From: a bacterium
Lineage (GTDB): Bacteria > CLD3 > SB21
Assembly (NCBI GenBank): GCA_013360215.1
Contig: JABWCP010000003.1
Coordinates: 124,001-188,000, forward strand
Length of the DNA: 64,000 nucleotides
Reading direction: 5' to 3'
The notes under the pieces were generated by a model, which made no database searches, was not told the DNA's origin, and saw only the letters and a list, made by a program, of their open reading frames with translations. Position 1 is the stretch's first letter. Each line of letters starts with the position of its first letter. Positions 23,633 to 31,678 of this stretch are shown piece by piece. The position numbers were made by a program, and so were the translations under genes.

Positions 23633-24052
23633 TAATTTATTAGATCGCTTCATTCCGATGTTAAATGTTTTTTGAAGATTCGTTTTTAACTGTGATAAGT
23701 ATGATTGTAAAACCATCAATCTTCCTTCTTGATGCAATCTTGAGCGAATATCAGCCGGTGCTTCTCCTAATCGTTTTTTAAATGCGTCTCTAAGCGTATG
23801 AGGGTTGGCATAACCGCTCTGACGGCATATCTCATACATATTTAAGGATTCATCATGAAGCAATGATAAGGCCCTCTCCAGTCGTTTGTTTTCGATCATA
23901 TCGTACGGGCACATGCTGTATTGCCGCCATGCCAGATCACGCAGATAAGTTGTTGATATGCCCAGATGATCGGCCAATTGCTGAACCGAAAACTCAGGTT
24001 TTGTAAATTCTTTGTTTATAGTATCGTGAATGCCCGTTATTTTCTTTTTCAT
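23591..24052 (-). CDS. AraC-type HTH regulator with a repeat-derived tail
   Basis: The 153-residue protein has the same two-HTH layout as the gene at 18092-18499 (SVQQLADHLGISTTYLRDLA, then MYEICRQSGYANPHTLRDAF and KKRLGEAPADIRSR) and is its paralogue. The N-terminal ~15 residues differ, and the C-terminus carries KTPAKNAFDSRS from the 45-bp repeat, which the paralogue lacks. It has no ligand domain. It is 26 bp downstream of the patatin gene on the same strand and may be co-transcribed with it. Confidence 0.87.
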   Translation of the reverse strand: MKKKITGIHDTINKEFTKPEFSVQQLADHLGISTTYLRDLAWRQYSMCPYDMIENKRLERALSLLHDESLNMYEICRQSGYANPHTLRDAFKKRLGEAPADIRSRLHQEGRLMVLQSYLSQLKTNLQKTFNIGMKRSNKLRKTPAKNAFDSRS

Positions 24053-24078
24053 TTTTATGTCCCTCTTAATACGAAAAA

Positions 24079-25311
24079 TTAACTCCTGAATTTTTTGATA
24101 TAATCGTCAAAATTCCAATTCTTGAGTTTGCTTACCACCGCATCAACACCGTTCTTAAACAATTTTTTTTTATCTTCATCGGAGACATCGAAATCCGTCG
24201 TGCCTATTTTTAGCCCGTTGCCGACTTCGTTGCTAATGCGAATGATCCGTTCCTGAGCATGAGGATTCTCTTTGATATACGATTTATCACCGTATTCTGA
24301 AGCGGTTCCGAATACAGCGATACTAAACTTGAAGAGGTTACTAAACGAATTCGGCTTTCTGGGCGTACCCAATTTTTCATCGATCAATAGCCCGAAAGTC
24401 GGGCACTGGGGTTTTTTATAATCACCCGAATTAGAATTACGGCCCGAATCAAATATTGCCAACGGAAAATTGGATACGACGCCTCCATCCACGAAGACAA
24501 TATCCTCATTGTCTTTGAGATTGCTCTGTCCCGTAAACTGAGACAGTAGGAACGGTTCGAAAAAAAAAGGGATAGACATGGATGCACGAACGAGATCACC
24601 GACCAGAATTCGATCGTCATTAATTACATAAGCCGGCAAATCCTTTGGAAAAATACTTTTATCTTCATAGGAAACGTCGGATACGACTAACTGAAAATCG
24701 GTAACAAGGGGAGAATTGTTGATGAGAATTTTTTGATTTTGAAATTGGGTATGCTTCAGCTCGGCTACGGTAAATGGTTTGTCGTTGTTCAATTGCATGA
24801 GGGCATCATTAATGAACTTCCTGAATTCATCGCCGGGGTTTATACCATAACGGTTCCATATATCTAAGGCATTTCTAAGTCCGCTAATAATCCGTTTTAG
24901 TAATCCGGAATTTTTATTTCCAAAATCTTTTACAAGAGTCTGCGCGTCGTTACCCCCATCTACAAAATCGAAAAAATTTTTATTGGCTAGAATATTGAGT
25001 TGATGAAATGATTTTTCCGATCGCGGATCGTTTCCGACAGCAAGAAAGGACGCGTTGATGGCTCCGGCGGACGTTCCGGCAACTTTTCTGAATCTTAACC
25101 CGAGTTGCTCTAAAGCAAAAATCGCACCGACGGTGGCAATTCCTTTGACGCCGCCGCCCTCCATGACCAAATCAATAAATCCTATATCCCTATTATTGGT
25201 ATCTTTGGTAATGAGTTTGGTGATATTCCTGAGTTCAAAATTTTGTTTTAAATTAGATATGACAGAGATGATTTCTTCAGAAACAAATTCTTCAGGCCTT
25301 AAATTTCCCAC
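24079..25311 (-). CDS. Patatin-like phospholipase
   Basis: The 410-residue protein shows the patatin catalytic features in order: the oxyanion-hole loop MEGGGVKGIA (near residue 51), the nucleophile elbow VAGTSAGAINA (Ser near residue 82) and the catalytic Asp in VFVDGGVVSNFPLA (near residue 275). Such enzymes hydrolyse membrane lipids and appear as housekeeping lipases, secreted effectors or cyclic-nucleotide-triggered defence effectors. There is no signal peptide, so it is cytoplasmic. No cyclic-nucleotide synthase is adjacent. It is followed at 26 bp by the AraC gene. Confidence 0.92.
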   Translation of the reverse strand: MGNLRPEEFVSEEIISVISNLKQNFELRNITKLITKDTNNRDIGFIDLVMEGGGVKGIATVGAIFALEQLGLRFRKVAGTSAGAINASFLAVGNDPRSEKSFHQLNILANKNFFDFVDGGNDAQTLVKDFGNKNSGLLKRIISGLRNALDIWNRYGINPGDEFRKFINDALMQLNNDKPFTVAELKHTQFQNQKILINNSPLVTDFQLVVSDVSYEDKSIFPKDLPAYVINDDRILVGDLVRASMSIPFFFEPFLLSQFTGQSNLKDNEDIVFVDGGVVSNFPLAIFDSGRNSNSGDYKKPQCPTFGLLIDEKLGTPRKPNSFSNLFKFSIAVFGTASEYGDKSYIKENPHAQERIIRISNEVGNGLKIGTTDFDVSDEDKKKLFKNGVDAVVSKLKNWNFDDYIKKFRS

Positions 25312-25372
25312 AATGCTTACCCCCCTTAAGTTTAATCATTGAATGAGAGAGAAGGAACTACTTATCAAAAAC

Positions 25373-25624
25373 TCATTTCTCCTTCTCCAGTTTCCACCAC
25401 GCCGACTTGCATACCGAGCGTATGGGAGGAAAAACCTGGCCATATTTAAGTACGGCATACATCTCATCATCAGCGGGTTTTGAGTCGGTAGCATGATCGG
25501 CATAGGATTCAAAAATATAAACCCCGGCGCGCGTACAAACCATGCCAGTGATAAACCGCGTGCGCTGCGTTTCACATGCCGCTTTGTTTGTCGGCTCCGA
25601 TGCGGGAGAAGGAAATTGTTTCAT
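25373..25624 (-). CDS. Short conserved-looking protein, unknown
   Basis: An 83-residue frame with a good ribosome site (AGGGTAAA before the ATG). It contains TRFITGMVCTRAGVYIFESY, then KYGQVFPPIRSVCKSAWWKL, a compact beta-rich protein with Cys and Trp residues near the end. I do not recognise it. It lies alone between the patatin gene and a structured intergenic region. Confidence 0.55.
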   Translation of the reverse strand: MKQFPSPASEPTNKAACETQRTRFITGMVCTRAGVYIFESYADHATDSKPADDEMYAVLKYGQVFPPIRSVCKSAWWKLEKEK

Positions 25625-25700
25625 TTTACCCTAACGCTATGATTGAAAGTTTTGTACACTTTTTGGAATCATGCTATGATGTCTCATAGACCCCAGCACG

Positions 25701-25758
25701 GAGGCCCGGTACGGCAATAAGAAGTGGGAGGGGTTTTCTTTCATTGAGTACCGGCCTC
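25701..25758. other. Long-stem inverted repeat, possible small RNA
   Basis: GAGGCCCGGTAC (25701-25712) can pair with GTACCGGCCTC (25748-25758) with one bulge, enclosing a purine-rich loop that contains GTGGGAGGGG. It is GC-rich against an AT-rich background, and no gene covers it. It could be a structured RNA, a terminator without a T run, or a remnant of a mobile repeat. Confidence 0.4.
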
Positions 25759-25820
25759 GGCTGATTTTGACATTAACCATGTCCTAAACTAAGAGACCCA
25801 ATTATCATATTTGTTTCAAT

Positions 25821-26396
25821 TTAATACCCGGAGCACCATTGGAAATGCATCGGGTTTCTATATTTTTTTTTCCAACTGCCACCCCATTCAAATCCATGCG
25901 ATTGAAATACACGAACGATGTCGGAATTCATATCGCCTCTTGTCCCCGGCGCATTTGTATGCGGATTGAGATCAATAGCTATACCCCAGCAGTGCGTGGA
26001 AAGATGCGTTTGATTGTTTTTATTACGGTACACATAACAGCCACCATACGACTGAATATGCCGATGCAAATTTTTTTCGTATATGACCTGGAATACCTTA
26101 GTAAAAGTTGAAATTAGTTTTTTGTGACAGTATATTTTGCCCACTTTTATATCCGAATAACTTGAGAACGGAATGGTAAATGGAATATCCGCAAATCCCA
26201 TCTGTCCCTCTTCCCAGCTACGTTTGATCGAACCGTCTTGATTGACATAATTAAAAATATCACCGAACGTCAGCATGATCTCATCCAATTCATAAGGCGG
26301 GTTTATCGGCGGCGGCACTGACGGGTAGATATCATCCAGACGAAGCGGAATCCTAAACAGCGTTTTTTCTTGTTTATCCGTTATCATTGAGTTCAT
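25821..26396 (-). CDS. M15-family (VanY/endolysin-type) peptidase
   Basis: The 191-residue protein carries the M15 zinc-peptidase motifs: HLSTHCWGIAIDLNP near residue 130 (S-x-H-x2-G-x-A-x-D), GFEWGGSW near residue 165, and MHFQW with the third zinc ligand near residue 184. These enzymes cut the peptide stem of peptidoglycan. There is no clear signal peptide, so it may be an endolysin-like enzyme or need another export route. The gene stands alone on the minus strand. The sequence before the catalytic core is not assigned. Confidence 0.85.
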   Translation of the reverse strand: MNSMITDKQEKTLFRIPLRLDDIYPSVPPPINPPYELDEIMLTFGDIFNYVNQDGSIKRSWEEGQMGFADIPFTIPFSSYSDIKVGKIYCHKKLISTFTKVFQVIYEKNLHRHIQSYGGCYVYRNKNNQTHLSTHCWGIAIDLNPHTNAPGTRGDMNSDIVRVFQSHGFEWGGSWKKKYRNPMHFQWCSGY

Positions 26397-26560
26397 TGCC
26401 TTGGTTCCGTATGATCATATTGTAATAAGACAGCTTTTTTTAAAAAAAAACATAAACTGATTTTCAAATCTGCGATTTGTTCTCAAAACCATTAAAATCA
26501 AATCTTTAAAAGACATTCTATTCTAAAGACTCACGTTTTTTAATCATCGGAACGCCATTC

Positions 26561-27175
26561 ATGTTGTTTTCAGGCACAAGATTTAAAGATTTATCGGACT
26601 CCGAATTGATCGAAGCCTATCGAAAATCTATGAACGATCGGTATCTTAACGAACTATTTAGTCGTTATGCGTATCTCGTTTTATTTGTTTGTAATAAATA
26701 TTTCAGTAATGCCGAGGACTCCAGAGACGCTACGATGGAAGTTTTGGAGAAACTGGCGCAGGGGATCGTCAAGTCTGATGTGAAGAATTTTAAGTCGTGG
26801 TTGTATGTGGTTACAAAAAATTTCTGCCTCAATAAACTTCAAAAATCTAAAGGCTTAGACTTTCAGTTTGTCCCCATTGATGGTGATGAAACAAATTATT
26901 TTATGTATTTTTCTGAGATAGACAGTCTTATTGATGAAGACGATGATCATAGTTTGAAAATGAAGCAGGCTTTAAAAGAAGCCATAGAGGCCTTGGATCC
27001 TCATCAGAGGGAATGTTTGGTGCTCTTCTACTATGAGAAAAAAAGCTATAATGAAATCATGGAAATTAAAAATTGGGATAAAGACCAGGTCCGTAGTTAT
27101 TTGCAGAACGGACGAAGAAACATTAAGATCTATCTAAAGAAAAGCGGGCTGTATGTCGAAAATATCGAAAACTGA
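26561..27175 (+). CDS. ECF-type sigma-70 factor
   Basis: The 204-residue protein has region 2 (LNELFSRYAYLVLFVCNKYF, then SRDATMEVLEKL and KSWLYVVTKNFCLNKL) and region 4 (ALDPHQRECLVLFYYEKKSY, NEIMEIKNWDKDQVRSYLQN), the layout of an extracytoplasmic-function sigma factor. The next gene, a zinc-finger membrane protein, overlaps it by 23 bp and is the likely anti-sigma factor. The CHAT gene follows with a 4-bp overlap. The cluster is thus a stress-responsive transcription unit. Confidence 0.92.
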   Translation: MLFSGTRFKDLSDSELIEAYRKSMNDRYLNELFSRYAYLVLFVCNKYFSNAEDSRDATMEVLEKLAQGIVKSDVKNFKSWLYVVTKNFCLNKLQKSKGLDFQFVPIDGDETNYFMYFSEIDSLIDEDDDHSLKMKQALKEAIEALDPHQRECLVLFYYEKKSYNEIMEIKNWDKDQVRSYLQNGRRNIKIYLKKSGLYVENIEN

Positions 27176-27944
27176 ATCAGAATCCGGGGGCTTAAAATTG
27201 ACACGTAGTCACCAGAATTGCCTGACGGAAGAAATGATCGTCAACTATCTGTTTCGCTCCATATCGGACGAAGAACGGCATCGCATCGAAGAACATATTA
27301 CCGACTGCGATCTGTGCTATGACGCCGTAAGCGGTGCGCGCCGATTGGGCTCCGAAATGGAATTGACGAAGCAGACCATGATACTGCGATCGGATATAGA
27401 AGCACGTTATGGCCGGACCCATAGATCCAATAAACCCGCTAAGTTCAAATATTATGCCGCGGCGGCTTTACTATTGATTTCATCCAGCAGCATCGGTTAT
27501 TGGCTCACACGCCATTCCCACGAAACGATTGCCGACGCGTTTATCACACCATACTCCAATACCATACCTTTGACCCGTGGCGCCGACGCGCAAAGTTTAC
27601 TGGAAGAGGCCATGGCCGCTTATGAAGCAGAAACGTACGACGCCAGCGCTCAGAAACTTGAGGATTTCCTCAAAACCAATCCGGATCACAGCGTGGCCCA
27701 CTTTTATTGCGGCATAAGCCTGCTCTTGGAAGGTCAATTTGAAGAATCCGACTTGCACTTTCAAAAATCGGAGAAATCGGAAGACCGGCGCATCGCAGAA
27801 GCAGCGCGTTGGTACCGGGCTTTGGCCTATGTGAAAATGGAAAAAACAGATGAGGCAATGAACCTGCTAAAAGAAGTCGCCCAACGTAACGGATTTTACG
27901 CTCCGTCGGCGGCTTCCCTCATGGAACGCCTCCAAAAAGAATGA
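27153..27944 (+). CDS. Zinc-finger anti-sigma factor with periplasmic TPR region
   Basis: The 263-residue protein has an anti-sigma zinc finger at about residues 45-58 (HRIEEHITDCDLCYDAV, H-x3-C-x2-C type), a transmembrane helix near residues 97-115 (YYAAAALLLISSSSIGYWL), and TPR-like helices in the outer part (LLEEAMAAYEAETYDASAQK, then HSVAHFYCGISLLLEGQFEE). The cytoplasmic finger would hold the sigma factor and the TPR part would sense a periplasmic partner. It overlaps the sigma gene by 23 bp and the CHAT gene by 4 bp. Confidence 0.88.
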   Translation: MSKISKTESESGGLKLTRSHQNCLTEEMIVNYLFRSISDEERHRIEEHITDCDLCYDAVSGARRLGSEMELTKQTMILRSDIEARYGRTHRSNKPAKFKYYAAAALLLISSSSIGYWLTRHSHETIADAFITPYSNTIPLTRGADAQSLLEEAMAAYEAETYDASAQKLEDFLKTNPDHSVAHFYCGISLLLEGQFEESDLHFQKSEKSEDRRIAEAARWYRALAYVKMEKTDEAMNLLKEVAQRNGFYAPSAASLMERLQKE

Positions 27945-28726
27945 GAATTTTAAGAGTATATATTCTCGCATCCGCCGTTTTATTGGGAACCCTCTTTGCT
28001 CAGGAGGAAGCTGAAGAAAACCTCCGGGATACACTGAGGTTACGCGATCTGCCATGGGCGGAAAAAGAATTACAAAGCATTGCTTCCGTCGTAAAAAGTG
28101 AACTCTACCTGCGCGGCGATGCGACCGAGGCCGCTTTCAAAAAAAATGCCGGACGCTTTGGCATTATCCATCTCGCCCAACACGTAATCCTTGATGATAA
28201 AGAACCTCTCTATTCCAAATTTATCTTTTCTGATTCCCCCGGATCGGGGGAAGACGGGTATCTCCACCTTTACGAATTATACAATCTTCGGCTACGCGCC
28301 AATATGGTCGTACTGAGTGCATGCCAAACAGGCATCGGAAAAAATATCAAAGGCGAAGGTATGATGAGCCTCGCGCGAGGTTTTACCTACAGCGGCTGCC
28401 CCAGTGTCGTGATGAGCTTATGGTCTATTGATGATAAAGCGACTTCCGTAATCATCACTGATTTTTATCGTAAGCTCGCGCAAGGCAAACCCAAAGATGT
28501 CGCCCTGCGCGATGCTAAACTAAATATGATCCAAAGCGGTGACCCCGTTTTATCCAATCCTTATTATTGGTCCGGGCTGGTCGTCATAGGAAGTACGGAA
28601 TCACTAGAAATTCCTCCTCCCGAAAATTTTATATCGTACCGGATTTACGCCACCGCGGTGATCGTTTCGATCCTTGTGCTTTTGATTCTCATCGGTATAA
28701 AAAGAATGAAATCCGTTTCGCATTAA
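27941..28726 (+). CDS. Exported catalytic half of a CHAT (caspase-like) protease
   Basis: The 261-residue protein starts with a signal peptide (MRILRVYILASAVLLGTLFA), then enters a CHAT domain in the middle (DLPWAEKELQSIASVV). It has the catalytic His in IIHLAQH (near residue 78) and the catalytic Cys in VLSACQTG (near residue 127), ending YYWSGLVVIG and a C-terminal transmembrane helix. Intact CHAT proteins have TPRs and a first CHAT half (strands ending LAGF...) before this point; here they are missing. A protein on the opposite strand (29057-31516) ends exactly where this one begins. It is coupled to the anti-sigma gene. Confidence 0.88.
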   Translation: MRILRVYILASAVLLGTLFAQEEAEENLRDTLRLRDLPWAEKELQSIASVVKSELYLRGDATEAAFKKNAGRFGIIHLAQHVILDDKEPLYSKFIFSDSPGSGEDGYLHLYELYNLRLRANMVVLSACQTGIGKNIKGEGMMSLARGFTYSGCPSVVMSLWSIDDKATSVIITDFYRKLAQGKPKDVALRDAKLNMIQSGDPVLSNPYYWSGLVVIGSTESLEIPPPENFISYRIYATAVIVSILVLLILIGIKRMKSVSH

Positions 28727-28938
28727 TTTCCGCCACCGCCGCCGGGAAGCGGATCGATCGGCGTATCTTGCGGTAAAATTTCATCGGTATCACCATCGTA
28801 TGTTTTTTTGTCGCCGGTCGTTGATTCCGAATTCTTTCCTGTACTGCTGCTGACCACTCCTTCAGGCCCACCGCAAGCCGATACAGCCAACGTTAATAAA
28901 ATAACGTACAGCACGATTGCCAATTTAGTTTTTTTCAT
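28723..28938 (-). CDS. Small lipoprotein, unknown
   Basis: The 71-residue protein has a lipoprotein signal peptide (KLAIVLYVILLTLAVSACGG, lipobox VSAC) and then a short low-complexity acidic stretch ending in PLPGGGGGN. AGGAGAGA precedes the ATG. It converges with the CHAT gene (4-bp overlap of stops) and lies between the two CHAT halves on the minus strand. No function can be assigned. Confidence 0.65.
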   Translation of the reverse strand: MKKTKLAIVLYVILLTLAVSACGGPEGVVSSSTGKNSESTTGDKKTYDGDTDEILPQDTPIDPLPGGGGGN

Positions 28939-29056
28939 GACTCTCTCCTTAGGGGTTATTAGTTATGTACCAAATATAACCAATAAGACAATCATTCCTG
29001 AGAAAGTGCATAAACTTTTACGGGCGGGGCAATCTCGGGCAAGCAAAAAAAACGTG

Positions 29057-31516
29057 TCACTTGAACGTGGTGGACGTGAAGCCGGCTAAATCATTGAGTC
29101 CATCTCTTGAGACCGAAGACGGCTGGAATAATAATGAAGCGGAATACGCATAACTAATGTGGTATTTTTTGATGAGATAGTTGAGTGTAGCATAGTCTTC
29201 TTGATTATCGGGTAACCGAGGCAGTAACGCTTCAAACGGAATACCCGAGAGAATACCGTCCGGCACGACAATCAGTTTTACGGCGCTTGTTTTTTCGAAT
29301 GGTTTAAATACAACATTATACAAATAATGCGCTGAAGTCGAATACAATGCCATGTTCATCGTTTGAATCCCCGTAGTCAACGCATGCACGACTCCAATCA
29401 GCGATGAATCAACCGGCGCCGCGGCCCATGCGCATCCCGATCGGGTTACGCAAAACGCATACAGATGCCGATTCCCTATAAAGTACTCCAATAAGACCGT
29501 CGAGTCCGGTATCAATTTTTGAACGGCTTCAAGTGGCATGATAAGCGGTTTATATTTGAGAGAATATAATTGCGGAAAAGTTTGCTCCACATGCTTGAGA
29601 TAGGCTTCATATTCCGAGGTCAATTGGAATAACTGGTCCTGAATATATCTGAATTTGGGGCTGCCATAACCGCCCGAGTTTTGTTCAGAAAAAAGTTTTT
29701 TATTATACACACCGATCCGGTTGCGTAATTGTTCTTCGTATTCCAGCAATGAATCGGGAATGCCGACAAATCGTTTGGCGTGCTGACGACTCACAACTTC
29801 GGACAAGACAGCCGCTTTGCTTGTTTCAGAATAAATAAAGGCCTCGTTGAGGTATTTTTTTTCAGAAGTTATCTTATAAAGATCCGTTGCTGTTTGAATG
29901 GCTTTTTCGAAAAGCCCTATAGAACGCTGACCTATTAAGATTTTAGAATCCTCGGATACATATTCCCGCCGCGTTCGATCTAGCCACTCTACGGCCATGG
30001 CATACGACGCAAACGACGCCTTGAGGTGTTGAAGGTTCTGCGTTTTATACTCATAATACTCCTGCAAAATATCGCCTTTCAATTCTAACGCTAACATGAG
30101 TTTGACCGCATCGCGCGTTCGGTACATAAATCCCGATGCCGAATCGGCGATCAAAAGCGCGTCGATCGCTTTTTGAATGTTTCTCAAAGCCGCAGGATAG
30201 TCTTTTACAATCCGGTGCGCACCGGCCATATTGGAATAACAAAGGGAAACTTCTAAATGTTTGCTCCCATAATATTCTAAATTAATAGACAATGCCTGTT
30301 CGTAATAGGTCAGACTTTTTTTGACATCACCCATTTTCAAATACGTCATACCGATATGACTATATTCATGCGCTCTGCGAAAACCTTTGGCACCGGGTCT
30401 GTTATTCCAAATAGTAAGCGCGTTATTAAAGTAAAAAAGCGCGCTATCATACATGTTTTTTTCCAGAAATAATTCGCCGATTTCGTCGGACACTCTCGCG
30501 ATCACCGGATGCTTCAGCCCGTAATTTTTTTTCCAATTATTTAAAGCATAACGATAGTAGGACAATGCCGTATCCATTTGACCGACTTCTTTGAAGGCAA
30601 AACCTAAATTATAGTAATTGTTCCCAACCGTCGGGTGCCCCAGGCCATATTTCCTTTCGTTGACCGATAACGCCTGATTGTACAATTTGAACGCCTGGTT
30701 CATCTCACCTTTTCGCAAATAGGCGGTTCCCATCAACGTATAATTTTCCGATAACGTGACATGGTCGCTTCCAAAAAGCGTTTTTCTTATTTGCAATGAT
30801 CGGTTTATATGCTCCAACGCTTTTTCGTGATTTCCCTGCGCTTGGTAAACGCTGGCCATATTATTATTTAATACGGCGACGGGGCTGCTGTTTTCCCCGA
30901 TGGTTCTCATAAAAACGCCGAGCGCCTGATCATAATATTGCAACGCCAACGTAAAATAACCGCTGTTATAGTTGACAAGCCCCAGGTTATTGTAACTCCA
31001 TCCGATATCAATATGATCGCCGGGAAGTGTTTTTTTTCGTATCCATAAGGCTTTGTTGAAATTGTTTTTGGCTTTTTCGTCATCGCCTTGATCCATGTAC
31101 CACAGACCCATTTTATTGATTGCCATCGCCGTTGATACATCGGTTTCCCCCAAATACCGAATACTCCGATCTATGTTGGCCGTGAGAATGGAGAAAGCCG
31201 TATCGTATCGGCCAAGGCGGCGAAAGTTATCGCCGATGTAATTCATACCATCAATATAAAATCGCCACACGCTGTCGCGTTGATAGATACCGGTCGCACG
31301 CTCAAAAAAAATCAGGGAACTATCGTACCTGCTTTTTTCTGTCAAAGAAACGCCCTCTTCGAACCACAATCTTGCTTGTGTGGTATCCGATAATAAGGGT
31401 TCCTTTGATCGTAAAAAATTTTGCTCTCGCCGCATATCAACATAAAAATAACCCGCCAAAACGGCTACGCCTGCTGCCAATACCAAAAGAAGTTTACGCG
31501 AAATGGTAATTTTCAT
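29057..31516 (-). CDS. Membrane-anchored TPR protein ending in a truncated CHAT domain
   Basis: The 819-residue protein has an N-terminal anchor (KLLLVLAAGVAVLAGYFYV, residues ~8-26). About ten 42-residue kinesin-light-chain-type TPRs follow (for example HIDIGWSYNNLGLVNYNSGY), at residues ~45-440, then a helical linker. The first half of a CHAT domain has STVLLEYFIGNRHLYAF (near 690), LIVVPDGILSGIPFEALLP (near 745) and ISYAYSASLLF (near 790). It stops at LAGFTSTTFK, before the catalytic His and Cys. The missing half is encoded at 27941-28726 on the plus strand. The anchor and charge pattern place the TPRs in the periplasm, the same side as that half. Confidence 0.87.
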   Translation of the reverse strand: MKITISRKLLLVLAAGVAVLAGYFYVDMRREQNFLRSKEPLLSDTTQARLWFEEGVSLTEKSRYDSSLIFFERATGIYQRDSVWRFYIDGMNYIGDNFRRLGRYDTAFSILTANIDRSIRYLGETDVSTAMAINKMGLWYMDQGDDEKAKNNFNKALWIRKKTLPGDHIDIGWSYNNLGLVNYNSGYFTLALQYYDQALGVFMRTIGENSSPVAVLNNNMASVYQAQGNHEKALEHINRSLQIRKTLFGSDHVTLSENYTLMGTAYLRKGEMNQAFKLYNQALSVNERKYGLGHPTVGNNYYNLGFAFKEVGQMDTALSYYRYALNNWKKNYGLKHPVIARVSDEIGELFLEKNMYDSALFYFNNALTIWNNRPGAKGFRRAHEYSHIGMTYLKMGDVKKSLTYYEQALSINLEYYGSKHLEVSLCYSNMAGAHRIVKDYPAALRNIQKAIDALLIADSASGFMYRTRDAVKLMLALELKGDILQEYYEYKTQNLQHLKASFASYAMAVEWLDRTRREYVSEDSKILIGQRSIGLFEKAIQTATDLYKITSEKKYLNEAFIYSETSKAAVLSEVVSRQHAKRFVGIPDSLLEYEEQLRNRIGVYNKKLFSEQNSGGYGSPKFRYIQDQLFQLTSEYEAYLKHVEQTFPQLYSLKYKPLIMPLEAVQKLIPDSTVLLEYFIGNRHLYAFCVTRSGCAWAAAPVDSSLIGVVHALTTGIQTMNMALYSTSAHYLYNVVFKPFEKTSAVKLIVVPDGILSGIPFEALLPRLPDNQEDYATLNYLIKKYHISYAYSASLLFQPSSVSRDGLNDLAGFTSTTFK

Positions 31517-31678
31517 ATATCCGATGGATTGGATAAAATAGCGGTTAAACCTGTGGAAAAAATATAGGTGTGATTCTATATATAGAAAACGGGTTAAGCA
31601 ATATTTCTTTTCGTATGAAAAGAACCGTTTGAATGCTTTTAGGGCCTCCGCAGCGATTATACAGATAGTATTTACAGT

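Noticed and set aside
21169..25311. A CBASS-like defence system from the JAMM peptidase and patatin
   Set aside because: No CD-NTase, E1/E2 protein or cyclic-nucleotide-sensing domain is encoded nearby. The two genes are separated by an AraC gene and other proteins.
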